Assembly (NCBI GenBank): GCA_001830645.1
Contig: MIBM01000306.1
Coordinates: 1-6,985 of the forward strand
Length of the DNA stretch: 6,985 bases
From: Spirochaetes bacterium RIFOXYC1_FULL_54_7
GTDB lineage: Bacteria; Spirochaetota; Spirochaetia; Treponematales; UBA12059
Reading direction: 5' to 3'
Shown here: piece after piece, positions 1-6,100 of the stretch
Position numbering within the stretch: the first letter of the stretch is position 1
How the letters are laid out: each line of letters opens with the position of its first letter
Notes under the pieces: model-generated
The model's database searches: none
Told to the model about the DNA's origin: nothing
Seen by the model: the letters and a program-made list of their open reading frames with translations, nothing else
Program-made: the position numbers and the translations under genes

Positions 1-132
1 CCGCGGCTTTCTCACCTTCCCCCTGATAAGCTGGCGGCTGTTCAAGCAGCGATTACGCAGTTTAAGACATCGAAGTCCCCCGAAGATAGGGCGAAGGCAA
101 AGGCGATCCTGGTTGCAAACGGCATCAATTAA
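1..132 (+). CDS. C-terminal end of an upstream protein of unknown function (5' end outside window)
   Basis: Frame 1 is open from the first base to a TAA at 130-132, giving the last 43 residues of a protein whose start is outside the window. The tail is hydrophilic and looks alpha-helical, with many Ala, Lys and Gln (for example LPPDKLAAVQAAITQF, then SPEDRAKAKAILVANGIN at the very end). I do not recognise the family. It ends only 12 bases before the start of the giant gene and in the same frame, so the two are probably one transcript. In phage genomes such large polyvalent genes often follow virion structural genes, but nothing in this short tail proves that role. The main uncertainty is identity, not whether it is coding. 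Confidence 0.6.
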   Translation, partial: PRLSHLPPDKLAAVQAAITQFKTSKSPEDRAKAKAILVANGIN

Positions 133-135
133 TCT

Positions 136-140
136 GGGGA
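136..140 (+). promoter_or_regulatory. Ribosome binding site of the giant gene
   Basis: GGGGA lies four bases upstream of the ATG at 145. It is a partial and rather close Shine-Dalgarno match. It fixes the start because the preceding in-frame stop is at 130-132 and the next in-frame ATG is not until 370. There is no room for a separate promoter between the two genes, so expression probably comes from upstream. Confidence 0.5.
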
Positions 141-144
141 TATC

Positions 145-3100
145 ATGGGACTTGCTGACGATCTGCTCAACGAAATAGAAGCCGAACCATCTGCACCGGA
201 GGCGCCGAAAGCCGGGTTCGGGTTGTCCCCTGAACCGAAGCAGCCGTCCGTCGCCGACTTTATTCTCGATGAAATAGAGAACGAAGGGCCGGTACCGGAA
301 GGCGCCGCCCCTGAGCGCGGGTTCCTCGGCGATGTCGCGTCCCATGCCGTCCGCGGCGTCATCGATCTCATGGAGACCACGGCACAGGCCGCCGATGTTT
401 TGACCGGCGGCACTGAGATAACCAAAACCGCAAAGGATTACTGGCGCGAACTTCCCGAAAGAACAGAGATCCTCAAGCCAGATGTCTCAGAGGTCACCGG
501 GCAGGAGGGCGCGGTCAAGCGAGGCCTGAATACCGCGCTCGAGTCGCTCCCCACCTCACTTGCAGTCTTCCCGGCAGCGGTTGCCGGCGGGATGGTCGCC
601 GGGACCGCCGGGGCCATAGGTCTTGGCACGGCCGCGATGGTTACCCTGTTCGGCCCGGGTACTTACGGAAAACAGAAGGACCGCGTCACGGAAGAACTCA
701 AGGCCCAGCGCCCGGAACTCACCGACGAAGAGCGCGATGATGTCGCCCACGCAAACGCCATGACCCACGCATATGCGGAAACGGTTGGTGAAGGTGCGGG
801 CGACCTGGCCGCGGCGATCATTTTCAGGATGGTCCCGGGTGGGAAGGCCCTCTACAATGGTGGAAAGGTCATCCTGAAAGAGCTGGTTAAGCCCGGGGCC
901 CTGAAGGCGATCGCGAAAGGAGTATTGAAGGATGTCCCGTTTGAGGTTGGGTCCGAAGTAGGAACCTCGTATTTCCAGCACAAGGCCGATGTCGAGGCTG
1001 GTCTTCCCCGGGGAACTTCCGGCGAAGCGATGGCCGAAGCAATCCTCCCTGCCATGTTTCTTTCCGTCGGCATGGGTACCGTGGTCGGCGGTCATGCGGC
1101 ATACCAGAGGAAAAAGGCGTATGACGGGTTGAATACCGGTTTCCCCCGGGAGCGGGCGCAGGCTGTCTATAATGTCGCAGCCACCCTTTCCGAATCGGTC
1201 GGCGACGAACAGGTCGGCAAGGAGTGGGCCGCTAAGGCGATGACCTACGTCAAGGCCGGCCAGCCAATCCCGCTCGACCAGGACTTGATCAATTTTGTCG
1301 CAGCCAAGGAATCGGCCAACGGGGTAAGCGATGCCGATATCCCGACCGCCGAACCTCCAGGAACAGTGGAGACCGTCGCCGGCACTATCCAGCCGGTAGG
1401 GGGGTACGGATTCGCCGACGAAGAAATCAAGAAGATGGAGGTCACGGCCCGGGCCAGGAACAAAAGGGCCATGGGTAAGCCGCTCAACGCCGAAGAGCAA
1501 GCGAACCTTGCTTCAGAAGAATTCGAGTATGCCGACAACGGCCCGGCGCCCGGGGCAATTTCCGGCCCGATCGGCGCGTCCCTGCAAAGAGTACTTGCCC
1601 GGAACAACGGCCAGTTGCCGCAGCTTCCCGAGGCAGAGAAAAAGGAGGGCGGCGAGCCCGGACCGACTACCGGGACGCCGCCTGCCCCACCAGTAACCCC
1701 GCCCACCGGCGGAGAGATCCCTGCACCGAATGGCGAGCAGGGCGCAGGCCAGCCGGTTCCTCCTTTGCCGGCTGTGCCTGCTTTTGAAACACCAACCACC
1801 GGAGGTATTGAAAATGGCGATGTTCGGGCTGTACCAGTCGAAGAAGGAGAAGGCGGAGGCGGAGGCCAGGGCGAAGTCCCGGGCGGAGCTGGCGGCCCTG
1901 GAGAAGGAAGTGGCGTCGATCAGACCGGCGTCGTTGGCCCGGGGGGAGAAGTTGGACCTGAACAGGTTGCCGGCCCCGGCGGCGGGGAATCCGAAACCGC
2001 AAGCACCGAAACAGCAGATTACGAAGGACGACTTCAAGGACAGCCCGTACAACCTGAAGGAGCAGATCAGGAAGCGGGGCCGCAACCAGATGCCGGATAT
2101 GTAGACTTCGAGAAAGAAGGCGTTCCTCATGTCGATTCCGAAGGGACCTCCTTCACCATCACCCGGCAGCCTGACGGCGGGGCGTACCTGATTAAAGTCG
2201 TATCGAGCGACGGGAAGAAGCAGTCCACGATTTACGGCGGCAACTCGATTGCTTCGGCGGCGGAAAAAGTTCGTGAGCGCGGATCCTGGCCGGCGAAAGA
2301 AGAGAAGCCGATGGCCCTCCCCGACATCGCCCGGGGCGACCTGATCAACGGGATCACCCGGGACATGGCCGGCGATATGCTGGCCGCCGGGGATGAGGAT
2401 GTTCTGGCCCATATTCGGGAAGGGGTGAAGAGGCACGGCCCCGATCTGATGCAGCATGCCATTCGGAATCAGGAGATGGTCGAGGTTGGGGAAACTCCGA
2501 AGAGCGAACGGGCCAAGGTAAGGGAGCGCATCGCCAAACTGCGGCCTCGTATCGACCGGATCATCACCGAAACAGATTTTGCTCCAGGAAAAACCGGGGC
2601 GGCCGTACCGACTCAAAAAGAATCAGCCGAAGATTTCCTTATCCGCCAGAAGGCGATTGGCCAGAAGGCAGCAGAAACAGCGGCTCAACCTGATCAAGTA
2701 CTCAGGACCACGGCAATCGGGAAGGCCACGGCCGAAACGCAACCTTCACCGGACGATACCATTATCCGTGCCCGGGCCACTGGCCAGGAGACGGCCATTG
2801 TGCAGCCGAAGGTCGAGACTATTGAGAATCCAGATTCGATCGCCGACGGCCAGGAGGTCACGACCGAACCGACCGAGGCCCAGAAGGAAGCGGGGAATTA
2901 CAAGAAGGCGCACGTCCAGGCCTACGGACTCGATATCGCCATTGAAAGCCCACTTGGAACAGAACGGTCAGGAAAGAATAAGGATGGGCGAGAATGGCGC
3001 CAGGTCCTGCATGCTGATTACGGGTATATCAAAGGTTCGGTCGGATTCGACAAGGATCATGTTGACGTCTTCATTGCCCCCGGGTTCGATCCGGAAGCCA

Positions 3101-6100
3101 CCCTCCCCGTGTTCGTTGTCAACCAGGTGAACAAGTCTGGGAAATTCGACGAGCACAAAGCGATTTTTGGCACAGCGACCGAAGAAGAGGCCATGGCCCT
3201 CTACAATTCCAACTACGAGGATGGCTGGACCGGCGGGAAGAGTGTGGTCAGGTTCTCCCAAGAAGGCTTCAAGGACTGGGTATTTTCTGAGGAGCCCAAG
3301 ACGGGCGAGGCTGAAGTCGTTGAAGTTGAAGCCCCTGACATCGAGGCGGAACTGGCCGCCATGTCTGACGACGACCTGGATGCCCTGATCGACGAAACAA
3401 CCTCTACCCCAACAAAGCAGCCGAAGACTCCGCCCCCAACCGGACCACGCGGCCCGCGGAAGACCACCGGCCAGATCGCGAAGGAAGGCGGGGTCTCCGC
3501 GGTCAAAGGGGTGCAGGAGGCACTTTCCGGATTAGCGGAATTGTTCGGGCCGAAGAACACGCTCGGGTCTGGTCCAGTATTCGATGAAGAGACCTATGCC
3601 AAGGCCAAGCCGCATTTCGTCGCCGCCTGGAACAATGCGAAGGACGCCGGCCACTCCCTGAAAGAACTTGTGCAGCATATCGTCACCACCTTCGGCGACG
3701 TGATCAAGCCCTACGTCAAGGCGTTCCTGAAGGATGTCAAAGAGGGGAACCTGGAGGTCAAGGAGCAAGAGGAAGTAAAAGAGCCCGAAGTCGAGACTCA
3801 GCCAGTCGAAGAGCCCGGCCGGAAGCGCACCAAGAAGATGGAGGGCTACCACAAGAATCGGGTCGAGGAAATCAAAAAGGAGATCAAGAATACCGATACC
3901 GGCAACCACAAAAAGCTGGTCAACAACATCCTGACCAAGACCTCCAAGGCTCTTTTGATGCCGATCAAGATTCCGGAGGCCGCGACCCCCGGGACAAGGC
4001 GGTATCTGGAGTATTTCCGGCGCAAGTATATTACCGGGTTCACTGAATATTATGGGCACTGGGCCGGAGGCGGCCGGCAGAAGTGGGCCGACTCCTTCAA
4101 AGAGGCGATCCTGAAGCGGGTGCAAAATGAGGGTGCGGACGACCTCATGACCCAGGCCTCGCAGTACATTCACTATGTTGAGCAGCTTGAGCAACTGATC
4201 AGCAACGCCTCCACTGTTCAGGAGGCCCGGGACGCCCTGGCCTATGGCCTTTGGGAAAAGGCTTATGTTGATGAAAGAATCTACAACGTCGCCCCGGAAG
4301 GCGAGGCGAAGGGAGAGTTCCACAGCCGAACCGAACTGAATACCGAGAACAGGCAGTTCCAAGCCGTGATCCGGATGAAAGACCTGATCGCCGAGGCGGA
4401 CGGGTTCATCGAAACCCAGGAGGAAACTGGCGGAGGGAAGAACAAGCAGATCCGTCGGTTCAGCGTTCCCCTGATGCAGGTGAAGCAGAGCCCAAACAAC
4501 TGGCGGAAAGGGAAGGATATCAACGCCGAGCAGTTGGCGAAAACCTTCGGCCTCCCCGATGTTGATTTCGGGAACTGGGCGGAAAGTGCGCACCGGCAGT
4601 ATTCAGTCAACCTCGCGTATGACGCCCTCAAGGACCTGGCCAAAACTCTTGGCGCCCCGGACAAAGGAATGTCCCTTGTCAAGTCGGGCGGGAAGGGGCT
4701 TGGTCTGTACTTCGGCGCATTCGGCGACAAGATTTCCTGGGCCGCCGCCCACTACGATCCGGCTGGCCACCTGATCAACCTGACGAAAACCAAGGGCGAT
4801 GGGTCGCTTGCGCACGAATGGGGGCATGCCCTCGACTTCTCATCTCTGCTTTCCCTGCAGGATAATGTCGATGAAAAGTACCGCGAGATAAACCCGGTCC
4901 ACGATATTTACGAATCGCTGAAGAAGGCCTACAACCTGGAGCAGGCTGAACGGCATATCGCGAAGATCCTCACCCGCAAGGATTGGGACGCGAAGTACCG
5001 CCAACCGGGAATGGATATTGAGACGGCCCGGGAATATCTCAAGAAAAAGTGGGAGGATAAAGATTCAGGGGTCATCGTCGAGACGAAGTTCTTCGAGGCG
5101 GCCAAGGCTCTCGACAGCAAGGGGCGCGATTACTGGTCAAAGGGCGAGGAGATGTTCGCCAGGGCCTTCGAGACCTATATCGCCGACGAGCTGCAGGGGG
5201 ATAATCCCTATCTTGTCAGCAAGATGTTCGTCGAGCCCGGGGTGATTTCTGCCGAAACCGGGTACAAGGGCAGCCCGTACCCGGAAGCCGATGAACGCCA
5301 AGTCTTCAATGACCTGTTCAAGCGGTTCTTCGCCGGGATGGAGTGGAGCAAGGAAGGAATCCCCTCGATGAAAACTGATTTCGTCCCGGTTTCCGCTCAG
5401 ATCCGCCTTGAAGTCGAGGCCAAGCTGGCCGAACTCGAAGCCCGTCTTGAGCAGATGTACCAGGAACTGAACCAGGGCGACCCCTCAGATGACGGGCTTT
5501 ACTGGTACCGGTACAAGCAGACCGCCAGGGGCGCCATGATGCAGCCCGGAGGATATGCGGCCTATGACGATGAATTTACTTCGGAAGAAGGCGACGGCAA
5601 GGGCGCGATCGGATACACCGAGGCGCTGACGGTAGATAATATCCAAGGCTTTTATCTGGAGGCCATAGATCATGCAGACAGCGAAACAACTATCCGTTTC
5701 GGATCAGAAGGTTTCACAGAATCCTATGGATTTGAGCCCGTGGGAGATGAAAGCTCTGATGAAGTGGAAGGCGGCAAGGCCAAGGATGGTGCTAAAACTG
5801 AAGCTGGCGGGGACACTGAGGGCGGCACTGGAACTGGCGGCACTCAAGGCGGGAAATCACCTGGAGAGTCTATTATCGATGGGGGTTCCTTTCGACCAGG
5901 CGAAGGAGGTAGTGGAGGAGGCCTGGATCAATCTGCCGGAGGAGAAGGAAGTACCGAAGTTGAGTCCGGACCAGATGCCGTACTTGCAGGAAACTACCGC
6001 CTGACCGATGCCGATGTCCAGGCAATCACCGAATCGACCCCTGGCCAGAAGTTCGCGCAGAACATCGCCGCGATAAAAGTCCTGAAGGGGATTGAAGAGC

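Noticed and set aside
556..1500. Antisense ORF of 314 codons, and the overlapping antisense ORF at 1245-1799
   Set aside because: Shadows produced by the G/C-rich third positions of the giant gene; compositions are odd and no motif is seen.
1730..1813. Upstream extension of nested ORF A to the ATG at 1730
   Set aside because: No Shine-Dalgarno before 1730, and the extra 28 residues are Cys/Leu-rich and unlike the rest, whereas GGAGGT fits the ATG at 1814.
1513..2616. Long antisense ORF of 367 codons
   Set aside because: It spans both the linker and coding regions of the giant gene on the opposite strand, with Arg/Gly/Phe-rich unstructured composition and no domain.
2579..3130. Same-strand +2-frame ORF of 183 codons
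   Set aside because: Same frame as the nested ORFs, but the product is Arg/Ser/Pro-rich, it starts at a TTG without a ribosome site, and the giant frame here (repeats, pyrophosphatase-like domain) is clearly the constrained one.
3532..4593. Long antisense ORF of 353 codons
   Set aside because: It is the reverse-strand shadow of clear coding sequence of the giant protein. Its Leu/Phe-rich product mirrors the Lys/Glu codons of the sense strand, no convincing ribosome site was noted, and no family is recognisable.
5018..5245. Same-strand +2-frame ORF, likewise those at 1508-1696, 3167-3388 and 4559-4774
   Set aside because: Arg/Ser/Pro-rich shadow products, no good ribosome site, and they lie over recognisable domains of the giant protein. 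They serve as negative controls for nested ORFs A and B.
1810..6004. Sequencing indels as the cause of the frame switches at the two linkers
   Set aside because: This would need two separate pairs of compensating errors, and both nested frames happen to begin with a ribosome site plus ATG and end with their own stop. Not excluded without read data, but less likely than real nested ORFs.
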